This document shows, piece after piece, positions 10,631 through 20,789 of a stretch of DNA of 45,963 bases; positions within the stretch are counted from its first letter, which is position 1; every line of letters starts with the position of its first letter. Under the pieces are notes generated by a model. The model had not been told where the DNA came from and did no database searches. It saw nothing but the letters and a program-made list of their open reading frames with translations. Source of the DNA: Gammaproteobacteria bacterium (lineage in GTDB: Bacteria > Pseudomonadota > Gammaproteobacteria > Steroidobacterales > Steroidobacteraceae); contig PLAH01000042.1 of NCBI GenBank assembly GCA_003134045.1, positions 9,823 to 55,785 of the forward strand. Direction: 5' to 3'. The translations under genes were made by a program, and so were the position numbers.

Positions 10631-10702
10631 GGTGTCTAGAGTATAATTCGAAATGTGGGCGCCGCTAGGCGCTCTTGCGTCCTTGTGGCATGATTTAAGC
10701 AC

Positions 10703-11494
10703 GTGATCCTCGCCATAACCCTGTATTTGCTCTACACCGCCAGCGCTTGGGTCATGCTGCGAAGCGCGGGCAATCCGCGCTTGGGGCCGCTCGCCTGGAC
10801 GTTCACCTTCGCGGCGCTGTTCGCCCACACCGACGCCATCGTGCACATGATGCGCGTCGACGGTGCGTTCTCCATCGGTTTGCTCGAGGCGTTGTCGCTG
10901 CTCGCCTGGACTCTCGCGGCGCTCGCCTGCGTACTCTGCATCGAACGCCAGAATCGGGTGCTGGGCGCCATCCTGCTGGCCTGCGCCGCATTCGGCGCGG
11001 CGCTCACCGGCTACGGGCGCACCTACGCCGAGGAACACGTGCCCGGCTGGGCGCTGACCGCTCATATCCTGTTGTCGATGGCCGCCGCGGCCTTGCTGTT
11101 CGCCGCGGCCGTCACGGCGTTGCTGCTGGTGTTCCTCGACCGGCGCCTGCGCACGCGCCGGATCGCCGATCTGCCGAGCGTCCTGCCGCCGCTCGACGCA
11201 CTCGAGCGGGTGATGTTTCGCCTCATCGCTACCGGGTTCGTATTCCTTACCCTGGCGCTCCTGACCGGCTTCATCTTCGTCACCGACTTGTTCGCGCAAC
11301 ATCTCATTCATAAGACCGTGCTGTCGCTGGTCGCCTGGGTATTGTTCGGCATCTTGCTCATCGGCCGGATCCGCTACGGCTGGCGCGGCCGCGCCGCCGT
11401 GCGCTGGACGTTGAGCGGATTCGGCTTTCTCGCGCTCGCCTACTTCGGATCGAAATTCGTCCTCGAAACCGTGCTCGGCCGGCACTGGGGGTAG
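10703..11494 (+). CDS. ypjD: YpjD/CcsA-like cytochrome c assembly family membrane protein
   Basis: A 263-residue integral membrane protein with about eight hydrophobic segments and few polar loops, starting with GTG at 10703. The HLIHKTVLSLVAWVLFGILLIGR end and its place between ffh and a CorB-type gene identify the YpjD (CcsA/CcmC-like) family. Members share the fold of heme-handling proteins, but the tryptophan-rich WWD heme motif of true CcsA/CcmC is not visible, so heme transport should not be assumed. Genetic work in enterobacteria has linked this family to CorB-like Mg2+ transport; that fits the next gene, whose start is only 10 bases away. A TATAAT at 10642-10647 and a small hairpin (GCGCC at 10659-10663, GGCGC at 10668-10672) lie in the leader; no -35 element is seen. 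Confidence 0.88.
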   Translation: MILAITLYLLYTASAWVMLRSAGNPRLGPLAWTFTFAALFAHTDAIVHMMRVDGAFSIGLLEALSLLAWTLAALACVLCIERQNRVLGAILLACAAFGAALTGYGRTYAEEHVPGWALTAHILLSMAAAALLFAAAVTALLLVFLDRRLRTRRIADLPSVLPPLDALERVMFRLIATGFVFLTLALLTGFIFVTDLFAQHLIHKTVLSLVAWVLFGILLIGRIRYGWRGRAAVRWTLSGFGFLALAYFGSKFVLETVLGRHWG

Positions 11495-11504
11495 AGTCGT
11501 CTAG

Positions 11505-12773
11505 ATGCCGCATCCATCGCTCGGCGTTTCTCTTTCCGGTCTGGGTCTGCTGCTTATCCTCGCTGCCTTCTTCGCCGGCAGCGAAACCGCCCTGATGAGC
11601 CTGAATCGCTATCGGTTGCGGCATGCGGCCAATGCCGGGAACCGCGGCGCGCGGCTCGCGGAGGCCCTGCTCGCCCAACCCGACCGACTGATCGGCCTCA
11701 TTCTCCTGCTGAGCACCATCGTCAACGTGACCGCTCCCATGTTGGTCGGGTTCATCGCGCTGCGGCTGGGCGGAGAATTCTATGTGGCCGTCGGCGCCGG
11801 CGCGTTGACGCTGGTGCTGCTGATTTTTTGCGAGGTCGCACCGAAAACCTACGGGGCATTGCATCCGGAGCGGCTGGCGCTGCCCGCGGCGTACATCTAT
11901 ACACCCCTGCTGCTGGTGCTATATCCGTTCGTCTGGGCGACCAATCTATTGGCCAATGGAGTCCTGCGCCTGCTGGGCGCCTCGCAACAGCAAGCGTCGA
12001 ACTCCCTGAGCAGCGAGGAATTGCGCACCGTGGTCGCCGAAGCCGGCGCCATGATTCCGCATCGCCACCAACAGATGCTGGTGAGCATCCTGGACCTCGA
12101 AAACGCGACGGTGGAGGACATCATGGTGCCGCGCATCGAAATCGTCGGCATCGATGTGGATGACGACTGGGACAAGGTGGTCGAACAGCTGCGCCAGAGT
12201 CAGCACACGCGCCTGCCGGTTTACGAGGGGGAAATCGACCGCATCATCGGCGTGCTGCACATGAAGCGAGTGGTGCACGAACTGGCGCGCGGCCGTCTGG
12301 ACCGCGAAGGTTTGATCGAAGCGTCGAGTTCGCGGGACGCGTATTTCGTCCCCTCCGGCACGACGCTCAATACGCAGCTGCTCAACTTCCAGCGCGACAA
12401 GCGCCGCATGGCCTTCGTGGTGGACGAATACGGCGACATCCAGGGCCTCGTGACCTTGGAAGACATCCTCGAGGAGATCGTCGGCGAGTTCACGACCGAT
12501 CCCGCCACCATGATGCACAAGGACGTGCATCGCGAGGCCGACGGCAGCTTCGTCGCCAACGCCTCGACCACGATCCGCGCGCTGAATCGTTCCATGCGCT
12601 GGAATTTGCCGACCGACGGACCGAAAACCTTGAACGGGTTGATCGTCGAGTTCCTGGAGACCATACCCGAGCCGGGCACCACCTTGAAACTGGCCGACTA
12701 CATGCTCGAGGTCCTGCAGACCGGCGAGAACGCCATCAAGACCGTGCGCATACGCCCCCCCGCGGCGCATTGA
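11505..12773 (+). CDS. CorB-like CNNM transporter (DUF21-CBS-CorC)
   Basis: A 422-residue membrane protein of the HlyC/CorC (CNNM) family, linked to Mg2+ and Co2+ transport. The N-terminal DUF21 region (about 1-180) begins with a hydrophobic helix and carries FFAGSETALMSLNRYRLRH, a family hallmark. A CBS pair follows (about 200-320) with VEDIMVPRIEIVGID and FVVDEYGDIQGLVTLEDILEEIVGE. The C-terminal CorC/HlyC domain (about 335-415) includes LNGLIVEFLETIPEPG. Length and order match E. coli YfjD/CorB. It starts 10 bases after ypjD, so the pair is an operon. The ion specificity cannot be read from the sequence. Confidence 0.93.
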   Translation: MPHPSLGVSLSGLGLLLILAAFFAGSETALMSLNRYRLRHAANAGNRGARLAEALLAQPDRLIGLILLLSTIVNVTAPMLVGFIALRLGGEFYVAVGAGALTLVLLIFCEVAPKTYGALHPERLALPAAYIYTPLLLVLYPFVWATNLLANGVLRLLGASQQQASNSLSSEELRTVVAEAGAMIPHRHQQMLVSILDLENATVEDIMVPRIEIVGIDVDDDWDKVVEQLRQSQHTRLPVYEGEIDRIIGVLHMKRVVHELARGRLDREGLIEASSSRDAYFVPSGTTLNTQLLNFQRDKRRMAFVVDEYGDIQGLVTLEDILEEIVGEFTTDPATMMHKDVHREADGSFVANASTTIRALNRSMRWNLPTDGPKTLNGLIVEFLETIPEPGTTLKLADYMLEVLQTGENAIKTVRIRPPAAH

Positions 12774-12851
12774 GCGCGGATCGCGCACGGGCGCCGTCCG
12801 CTAGACGGAAATCGTCGACCCGGGCGTTCCTGCGCGCTCGAACGTCGGCCG

Positions 12852-14207
12852 CTAGAACGCGTCGAGCGCCTGGCTCAAGCGCGTCACGCCGCGCACCGTC
12901 ATGCCCTCCGGCGGCCGCTTGGGCACATTGGCTTCCGGCACCAACGCCAGTTTGAATCCGTGCTTTGCGGCCTCGCGCAGGCGCTCCTCGCCGAAGGGCA
13001 CGGGTCTGATCTCGCCGGCGAGACCCAGCTCGCCGAAGGCAACCAGCGAATTCGGCAACGGTATGTCTTGCAGGCTCGAGCGCGCGGCCAGCACGATGGC
13101 CAGGTCGCCGGCGGTCTCGGCGAGACGCACGCCGCCCACCACATTGGCAAACACGTCCTGGCCGCCGAGCAACAGTCCGGCGTGTCGATGCGCCACCGCC
13201 AGCAGCATGGTCAGACGATTGCCGTCGATGCCGACGGCAACCCGGCGCGGATTATTGCCCAGACTCGCGTCGGCGAGCACTTGGACTTCGATCAGCAGGG
13301 AGCGCGTCCCCTCGCGCATCACCGTGATGACGCTGCCCGACACCGGCTCGGCATGGCGCGACAAGAAGATCGCCGAGGGGTTGGTCACTTCTCGCAGGCC
13401 CTGCTCGGCCATCGCGAACACGCCGATCTCATTGGCCGCGCCGAAGCGATTCTTGACCGAACGCAACACCCGGAAGCGGCTGCCGGTATCGCTCTCGAAA
13501 TACAGCACGGTATCCACCATGTGTTCGAGAACTCGCGGACCCGCGATCTGCCCTTCCTTGGTGACGTGACCCACCAAGAGCACCGCGGTGCCGCTCGCCT
13601 TCGCGAAACGCACCAGCTCCGCGGTGCATTCGCGCAGCTGCGCCACCGCGCCCGGCGCCGATTCGATGCGTTCCGAATGCATGGTTTGAATGGAATCGAC
13701 GATGAGCACCCGGGCCCCCAGCGCGGTCGCGACGCCGACGATTTCTTCGACTCCGGTCTCGGCGAGCAATCGCGCGGTGGCATCGGCCAAGCCCAGGCGC
13801 CGCGCCCGCAAGGCAACCTGTTTCAGCGACTCCTCGCCCGTGGCATACAGGACGGGGCCCAACGCATTGAGGGCCGCCGCCGCCTGCAGCATGAGCGTGG
13901 ATTTCCCGATGCCCGGATCGCCGCCGATCAAGGTGACCGACCCGAACACGAGGCCGCCGCCTAAAACGCGATCCAGTTCCGCAGAGCCGGTACTGAGTCG
14001 CGGCTGATCCAAGACCGCCTCGGCGGCCAACGATGTCGCATCGGCGCGGACCGCGCGCGGCGCCTTGGGCCCGGCGGCGCGCGCGCCGGAAGGCGCAGCC
14101 TCGGCCACCAACGTATTCCATTCACCGCAAGTCGGACATTGTCCCTGCCACTTGGGCGAGGACGCACCGCAGTTCTGACAAACGAAAACTTCCTTCGACT
14201 TCGCCAT
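12852..14207 (-). CDS. radA: DNA repair protein RadA (branch-migration ATPase)
   Basis: A 451-residue RecA-like ATPase that processes recombination intermediates. The N-terminal zinc finger has Cys10, Cys13, Cys24 and Cys27. Walker A is GGDPGIGKST (95-104), and the family-specific KNRFG motif is at 252-256. The C-terminal Lon-protease-like domain keeps the fold (FANVVGGVRLAETAGDLAI and AFGELGLAGEIRPV) and, as in other RadA proteins, has no protease role. It is convergent with the CorB-like gene and divergent from the kinase gene at 14287. A short dyad (CCGTC-CGCTA-GACGG, about 12796-12810) lies in the convergent gap, without a T-run. Confidence 0.97.
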   Translation of the reverse strand: MAKSKEVFVCQNCGASSPKWQGQCPTCGEWNTLVAEAAPSGARAAGPKAPRAVRADATSLAAEAVLDQPRLSTGSAELDRVLGGGLVFGSVTLIGGDPGIGKSTLMLQAAAALNALGPVLYATGEESLKQVALRARRLGLADATARLLAETGVEEIVGVATALGARVLIVDSIQTMHSERIESAPGAVAQLRECTAELVRFAKASGTAVLLVGHVTKEGQIAGPRVLEHMVDTVLYFESDTGSRFRVLRSVKNRFGAANEIGVFAMAEQGLREVTNPSAIFLSRHAEPVSGSVITVMREGTRSLLIEVQVLADASLGNNPRRVAVGIDGNRLTMLLAVAHRHAGLLLGGQDVFANVVGGVRLAETAGDLAIVLAARSSLQDIPLPNSLVAFGELGLAGEIRPVPFGEERLREAAKHGFKLALVPEANVPKRPPEGMTVRGVTRLSQALDAF

Positions 14208-14243
14208 CGTCTTGACCTTGTGCTCGAATTTGTGAGCTTAGCA

Positions 14244-14274
14244 TTGCTGCTAAGGTGGCCCGATCACCTATACT
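14244..14274 (+). promoter_or_regulatory. Candidate sigma-70 promoter for the kinase-phosphatase-FHA operon
   Basis: TTGCTG at 14244-14249 and TATACT at 14269-14274 are separated by 19 bases, which is long. A start site would fall near 14281, leaving only about 6 bases before the GTG at 14287 but about 27 before the in-frame ATG at 14308. If this promoter is real, the ATG becomes the better translation start of the kinase. Confidence 0.35.
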
Positions 14275-14286
14275 GCGCACCTTCAA

Positions 14287-15693
<1,407 letters not shown>

Positions 15694-15733
15694 GCGGTTT
15701 TATCGACGAGCACTTAAATGCGATGATGAGGCC

Positions 15734-16558
15734 ATGAATCTACGGGGGAAAATCGCCAGCGTTGCGCTCACCGACACCGGCAAGGTCCGCGAGCACAACG
15801 AGGACATGATCGGTACGGAAGCCGACATCGGATTGTTCGTGCTGGCCGACGGGATGGGCGGCTACAACGCCGGCGAAGTAGCCAGCGGCATCGCCGTCAA
15901 GACCATCATCAATCTGGTTCGCGACGCCGTGCTGCGCGAAGACCTCTCGGTGCGCGATCCGGACTCCGGCCTCACGCGGCCCAGCATCATTTTGCGTGAC
16001 GCGATTCACAGGGCCAACAAGATCATCTATCACACCTCGAAGACCCAGCCTCAATGCGAGGGCATGGGCACGACGGTGGTCGCCTGCCTGTTTCACGACA
16101 ATCGGATGTCCATCGCGCATGTGGGGGACTCCCGTTTGTACCGCCTGCGGGACAACCGCTTCGAACAGATGACCCTGGATCACTCGCTGCTCCAGGAACT
16201 GGTCGATCGGGGCTTTTATTCCCAGCAAGAGGCACAGCGGGCGACCAACAAGAATTATGTCACCCGCGCGCTGGGCGTCGAGCAGAACGTCGAGGTGGAG
16301 ATCCACGAGCAGCCGGTGCAGAAGAGCGACTATTACGTGCTTTGCTCCGACGGCTTGTCGGACATGATCGAAGATGAGGATATCCATTTAACAATCAGCA
16401 CCTTTAGTGCTAATCTTGATACGGTAGCTAAGCAATTGATTCAGCTGTCGAACGACAATGGTGGGCGGGATAATGTGTCGGTCATCATGGCGCACGTCGC
16501 TGAGCCGTTTCCCGCACACCGGCGTATATTTGACAAAATCTTGGGATGGTTCGGCTAG
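15734..16558 (+). CDS. PP2C-family Ser/Thr protein phosphatase
   Basis: A 274-residue metal-dependent phosphatase. The metal-binding and catalytic signatures are in place: VREHNEDM (18-25), LADGMGGYNAGEVAS (37-51), the GMGTTVVACLF strand, AHVGDSRLYRL (128-138), SDGLSDM (205-211) and GGRDNVSVI (243-251). It is cytoplasmic with no membrane segment. It should remove the phosphates added by the kinase just upstream and on the FHA protein just downstream; this partner assignment is inferred from gene order. The family resembles PppA/PrpC/PstP phosphatases. A patch of more AT-rich codons occurs near its end (about 16380-16450), unlike the rest of the gene. Confidence 0.95.
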   Translation: MNLRGKIASVALTDTGKVREHNEDMIGTEADIGLFVLADGMGGYNAGEVASGIAVKTIINLVRDAVLREDLSVRDPDSGLTRPSIILRDAIHRANKIIYHTSKTQPQCEGMGTTVVACLFHDNRMSIAHVGDSRLYRLRDNRFEQMTLDHSLLQELVDRGFYSQQEAQRATNKNYVTRALGVEQNVEVEIHEQPVQKSDYYVLCSDGLSDMIEDEDIHLTISTFSANLDTVAKQLIQLSNDNGGRDNVSVIMAHVAEPFPAHRRIFDKILGWFG

Positions 16559-16573
16559 GGAGATGTAGTCTGC

Positions 16574-17314
16574 ATGGCACGCCTGATGCTCAGCTTGGAC
16601 GGTTCGGTCCTCGCGGAATACAACATGAACAAGGAGCGCTATACCATTGGGCGCCTGCCGGACAACGATATTCGTATCGACAATCCGGCGGTGAGCGGCC
16701 ACCACTCGCTCATCATCAACATCCTGAACGATTCGTTTCTCGAAGACTTGAACAGCACCAATGGCACGTACGTCAACGGCAAGCTCATCAAGAAACACGC
16801 CATGCAGCACGGCGATATCATCACGGTGGGGCATCACCAGCTGCGGTTCGTCGACAGCCAGGATGGCGAGACCGAACAGGACGAATTCGAAAAAACCATG
16901 GTCATCACATCCAGCACCCAGGGTGAGGAACGCATACGCCGGGTGGGCGTGGCGGTCGAGCAGGCAGCCAAGGCCGTGGCGGCCAAGCATCCCAGCCCGC
17001 CTGCAGCGACCCCCGCGGGGATTCCGGACAACGCCACCGCGCTGCCGAAGGCCAAGCTGCAAGTATTGAGCGGCGCCTTTGCCGGCCGCGAGCTGGAGTT
17101 GACCAAGGCACTGACCACATTGGGCCGCCCCGGCGTCCAGGTGGCCGCGATCACCCGGCGTTCCGAGGGCTACTTCATCGTGCATGTCGACAGCGGCAAG
17201 GAAAACGATTACCCGCAGGTCAATGGCGTCCCCATCGGGCCGCAGGCTCGCCGGCTGAACGACAACGACGTGGTCCAGCTGGCGGGTGTGAAGATGGGGT
17301 TCTTCGAAAGCTGA
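16574..17314 (+). CDS. FHA-domain protein (one clear and one divergent FHA)
   Basis: A 246-residue soluble protein. The N-terminal forkhead-associated domain (about 3-93) has the phosphothreonine-binding residues: YTIGRLPDNDI (Gly26-Arg27), SGHH (41-44) and LNSTNGTYVNG (59-69). A linker rich in Ala/Pro (115-150) leads to a second, divergent FHA-like domain (about 153-246) with LTTLGRPGVQV and NGVPI but a weaker Ser/His pair, as in other two-FHA adaptors. It would read out phosphorylated threonines made by the upstream kinase, possibly including ones on itself. The start is 16 bases after the phosphatase gene. No type VI secretion genes are nearby, so a PpkA/PppA/Fha role there is not supported. 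Confidence 0.92.
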   Translation: MARLMLSLDGSVLAEYNMNKERYTIGRLPDNDIRIDNPAVSGHHSLIINILNDSFLEDLNSTNGTYVNGKLIKKHAMQHGDIITVGHHQLRFVDSQDGETEQDEFEKTMVITSSTQGEERIRRVGVAVEQAAKAVAAKHPSPPAATPAGIPDNATALPKAKLQVLSGAFAGRELELTKALTTLGRPGVQVAAITRRSEGYFIVHVDSGKENDYPQVNGVPIGPQARRLNDNDVVQLAGVKMGFFES

Positions 17315-17340
17315 CCGCGGGCGGCTCAGCCGAGGACCGC

Positions 17341-19473
17341 TCAGCCGCCGATGCGGCGCTTGAATACGGCCAGTTTGCTGTGCGTTTGCTGGAACACATC
17401 GGTATCGGTATCGCCGGCCGCGCGCACCATGGCGACGATGGCCTCCGGCAACACCGCGGGACTGCGATAGAAGCCCTGGTATTGATCGCATCCCAAAGAG
17501 CGCAGCCGCTCCAATTGGGCATAGGTCTCGACGCCTTCGGCGACGACTTTCAATCGCAAACTGTGGGCCAGCGAAATGATGGCCTGGACGATCGACGCCG
17601 CGTCGGCACTCGTATCCACGTCGCAGACGAAACTGCGATCGATTTTCAGCTTGTCGATGGGCAGTTTTCGCAGGTAACTCATGCTCGAGTATCCCGTACC
17701 AAAATCGTCGATCGACACCACCACGCCCATCCGGCTCAGCTCTTCCAGAATGGCGACGGCGCTCTCGGCATCGCCCATCACCGTCGTTTCGGTCAATTCG
17801 ACTTCGAGATAGCGGGGATCCAAGTCGAAGTCGGCCAGCGCGGTCCTCACGGCGTTCAAGAATTTCGACTGGCGAAAGTTGACCGGCGAGACGTTCACCG
17901 CGACCCGTAGGAACGGCATCCCCGCGGACTGCCATTCCCGCGCCTGTCGACAGCCCTCGCGCAGCACCCATTCGTCGATCGCGAACATCAATCCGCTCTC
18001 CTCCGCCAACGGGATGAATTCGGCCGGACTGATGAAGCCGCGTTGCGGATGACGCCAGCGCAGCAGCGCCTCCACGCTGACGATGCGGTCGCTCACCACT
18101 TCCATTTTGGGCTGGTAGTGCAATTCGAATTGCTGCATGGGCAGCGCGCACCGCAGGTCGTTTTCCATGTCGAGCCGCTTCTGCGAAAAGACGCTCATGC
18201 CGGCGTTGAAGAAGTGAAACGTGTTGCGGCCGCTCTGCTTGGCGAAATACATGGCCTCATCGGCGCGTGCGACCAGCGCGTCCGTGGTTTGGCCATCCTC
18301 GGGATACAGGCTGATGCCGATGCTGGCCGAGGTGTGCACCGCCAAGGTATCGATGTCGAAAGCCCGGTCGAGCTCGATGCCGATCTTTCCCGCCACCGCC
18401 GCGGCGCCCGAACGGGCGTCGATGTCGCAGATCAAGATCAGGAATTCGTCGCCGCCCGTGCGCGCGACGATGTCCTCGAGCCGCACGGTGCTCGACAGAC
18501 GGCCGCTCACCCGCCGCAGCAATTGATCGCCCACGGCATGCCCGAGCGTGTCGTTGATGACTTTGAACCGGTCGAGGTCCACTGCCAGAATGGCAAAGCC
18601 TCGCTTGCCGCGCTCCGCCCGGCTGATTTCCTGGCCCAGGCGATCCACGAAGAAGCTGCGATTGGGCAGCCCGGTGAGCGCGTCGTGCGTCGCCTGATGC
18701 TTCAGCCGCGCATTGATCTCCTCGAGGTTGCGTGCATGATGCTGTGCACGCGACTGCAGATGCGAATCGTAGACGACCGTGATCAGCGTGACCACCAGCA
18801 GCGCCAATGCAAAGGTGCCGACACTCACGGCGAGCCAGGGTTGATCCAGCCGCACGCCGCCCACGCAGTAGGATCCCGGGGCAAAGCGCGATGCCGCCAT
18901 GCCCGTGTAATGCATGCCGCTGATGGCCAGCCCCATGACGATGGCCGCCGCGATCCGGGTCCATCCCTTTTGCGGCGAGCCGTCCCGCAAGCGGAAGAAC
19001 AGCCGCAGCGCGACGAACGAGGCAGCAACGGCGATGCCGACGGACAGCGCCACCAGCAGCGGATCGTAGACGATGCCGGGGACGATCGTGATCGACGCCA
19101 TACCTAAGTAATGCATGACCGCGATGCCCGCGCCCATCGCCAGAGCGGCTCCGCTCAAGCGCATAAGATTGAGCTGCGCGCCGCTCGTGATCGCCAGCGC
19201 AAATCCCGACGTGACGATGGCCACGGCAAGCGAGACCAGCGTCGTGGGGACACGGTAGGCCAGCGGCACCGGCAGCGAGAAGGCCAGCATACCGACGAAA
19301 TGCATGGTCCACATGCCGACGCCCATGGCGACGGCGCCGGCCGCCAGCCATACCTGGGCCTCCCGGGTGTCGCTGGAAGCGACCCGGGAGGCCAGCCGCA
19401 AGGCCGTGTACGAGACGACGGTCGCGACCAGGATGGAAAGGACAACGAGCCCGGGGTTGTAGAGCGAGGTCAT
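17341..19473 (-). CDS. MHYT-GGDEF-EAL c-di-GMP signalling protein
   Basis: A 710-residue inner-membrane protein. The N-terminal MHYT sensor has seven hydrophobic helices and three His-containing repeats (WTMHFVGM at 55-62, VMHYLGM at 119-125, GMHYTGM at 186-192), a pattern proposed to bind copper and sense O2, CO or NO. The GGDEF domain (about 255-420) has an intact active site, GGDEF at 340-344, and an inhibitory RxxD at 331-334. The EAL domain (about 440-695) keeps EALLRW (468-473) and DDFGTGYSS (589-597). Both activities could therefore be active; which dominates is not predictable. It is convergent with the FHA gene, 26 bases apart, and is not part of that operon. Confidence 0.94.
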   Translation of the reverse strand: MTSLYNPGLVVLSILVATVVSYTALRLASRVASSDTREAQVWLAAGAVAMGVGMWTMHFVGMLAFSLPVPLAYRVPTTLVSLAVAIVTSGFALAITSGAQLNLMRLSGAALAMGAGIAVMHYLGMASITIVPGIVYDPLLVALSVGIAVAASFVALRLFFRLRDGSPQKGWTRIAAAIVMGLAISGMHYTGMAASRFAPGSYCVGGVRLDQPWLAVSVGTFALALLVVTLITVVYDSHLQSRAQHHARNLEEINARLKHQATHDALTGLPNRSFFVDRLGQEISRAERGKRGFAILAVDLDRFKVINDTLGHAVGDQLLRRVSGRLSSTVRLEDIVARTGGDEFLILICDIDARSGAAAVAGKIGIELDRAFDIDTLAVHTSASIGISLYPEDGQTTDALVARADEAMYFAKQSGRNTFHFFNAGMSVFSQKRLDMENDLRCALPMQQFELHYQPKMEVVSDRIVSVEALLRWRHPQRGFISPAEFIPLAEESGLMFAIDEWVLREGCRQAREWQSAGMPFLRVAVNVSPVNFRQSKFLNAVRTALADFDLDPRYLEVELTETTVMGDAESAVAILEELSRMGVVVSIDDFGTGYSSMSYLRKLPIDKLKIDRSFVCDVDTSADAASIVQAIISLAHSLRLKVVAEGVETYAQLERLRSLGCDQYQGFYRSPAVLPEAIVAMVRAAGDTDTDVFQQTHSKLAVFKRRIGG

Positions 19474-19682
19474 AGGCGTTACGGAAGATGTAAAACGCCA
19501 TGAAACCCAATATCGGGTCCGCGCTCAACGCTGAACTGACCCTTTTGAGACGAGGGTCACTCGCGCGCCTAGGATTCAGGGTGCGCACTACGACGCCGAC
19601 GTGCACCTGCTGGACGTTTGCAGGGTAGCGGCAGGGGGTTCAGGGTTTGCCTCGCAGCCGTATCACGCCGTTCTCGGCGGCC

Positions 19683-20774
19683 CTAAAGAAGCCTTACCGC
19701 CACCCTCTGGCTGATGCCACACAGTAACTCGTACGGGATGGTATCGGCCCATACCGCGATTTCTTCAACCGGCAGTCCTTCGCCCCACAGGATCACCGGA
19801 TCGCCGAGCTGCGGCGGGCTTGCCATGCCGCTCACGTCGATGCCGATCATGTCCATCGAGACGCGCCCCGCCAGCGGCACGCGTTCGCCGTTGACCAGAA
19901 CCGGAGACCCCGACGCGAGGCTGCGCGGATAGCCGTCGCCATAGCCCACCGCCGCTACCGCCAGCACGGTGGGACGTTCGGCCAGCCACGCGCCGCCATA
20001 CCCCACATGCTCCCCAACCTCGAGGTGCTTGACGGCGATCACATGAGAATGCAGCGTCATGGCCGGCCGCAGACCATAGTCCGCGCCGATCGCGCCCGCG
20101 AAGGGCGAAGCGCCGTACAGCAGCAAACCCGGCCTCACCCAATCGGCCTGGGCTTCGGCGAAACCCAACATGGCCGCGGAATTGGCGATGCTCCTCTCGC
20201 CCGGCAGCCCGGCCGTGGCCGCCGCAAACAGCCCCAGTTGTTCGGCCGTCGATGGCAGGTCGGGGGCGTCGGCGGACGCCAGATGGGTGAACAGGTTGAC
20301 GGGAGCGCGCACCGCCGCGAGCCCATTCAAGGCATCGAGCGCCGCGCCGAACGCCGCGCCCTTGAAGCCCAGTCGATTCATGCCCGTGTCGAGCTTCAGC
20401 CAGATGGTGAATGCCGCGCCCTGCGGGGCCTCGCGCAGCAATTGAATCTGCTCCGCGGTATGCACCACGAGTTCGAAGCCTGCCGTGGCGGCGGCCTCCA
20501 GCTGCTCGCGATCGAACACGCCTTCCAGCAGCACCGTGCGCGCATTGATACCCGCCTCGCGCAGGATGAGCCCTTCATCGACGCGCGCCACCGCGAACGC
20601 ATCGGCCGAGTCGAGCGCGCGCGCCACCGCCACCAACCCATGTCCATAGGCGTTTGCCTTGATGACGGCCATGACGCGCGACCGCGGCGCCCAGCGCCGC
20701 ACCACCTGCAAGTTGTGCTTGAGCGCGCCCGTATCCACCGTCGCGCCGACCATGGGCGTCACCGCTCTCACCAC
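19683..20774 (-). CDS. alr: Alanine racemase
   Basis: A 363-residue fold-type III PLP enzyme that supplies D-alanine for peptidoglycan. The PLP lysine is Lys39 in MAVIKANAYGHG, and the catalytic tyrosine is Tyr259 in EHVGYGGAW. GLLLYGASPF and RVSMDMIGIDV are also typical. Length matches the family. GTG at 20774 is listed; ATG at 20753 is the other possible start. It follows dnaB by 15 bases, as in many gammaproteobacteria. A small hairpin (CGCCG at 19666-19670, CGGCG at 19675-19679) lies just past the stop without a T-run. Confidence 0.96.
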   Translation of the reverse strand: MVRAVTPMVGATVDTGALKHNLQVVRRWAPRSRVMAVIKANAYGHGLVAVARALDSADAFAVARVDEGLILREAGINARTVLLEGVFDREQLEAAATAGFELVVHTAEQIQLLREAPQGAAFTIWLKLDTGMNRLGFKGAAFGAALDALNGLAAVRAPVNLFTHLASADAPDLPSTAEQLGLFAAATAGLPGERSIANSAAMLGFAEAQADWVRPGLLLYGASPFAGAIGADYGLRPAMTLHSHVIAVKHLEVGEHVGYGGAWLAERPTVLAVAAVGYGDGYPRSLASGSPVLVNGERVPLAGRVSMDMIGIDVSGMASPPQLGDPVILWGEGLPVEEIAVWADTIPYELLCGISQRVAVRLL

Positions 20775-20789
20775 CTCATCCGCGCCGCA

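Noticed and set aside
10631-11485. Upstream in-frame extension of ffh (to 740 residues)
   Set aside because: The family start is at 10630; the extension is antisense to ypjD and has no SRP homology.
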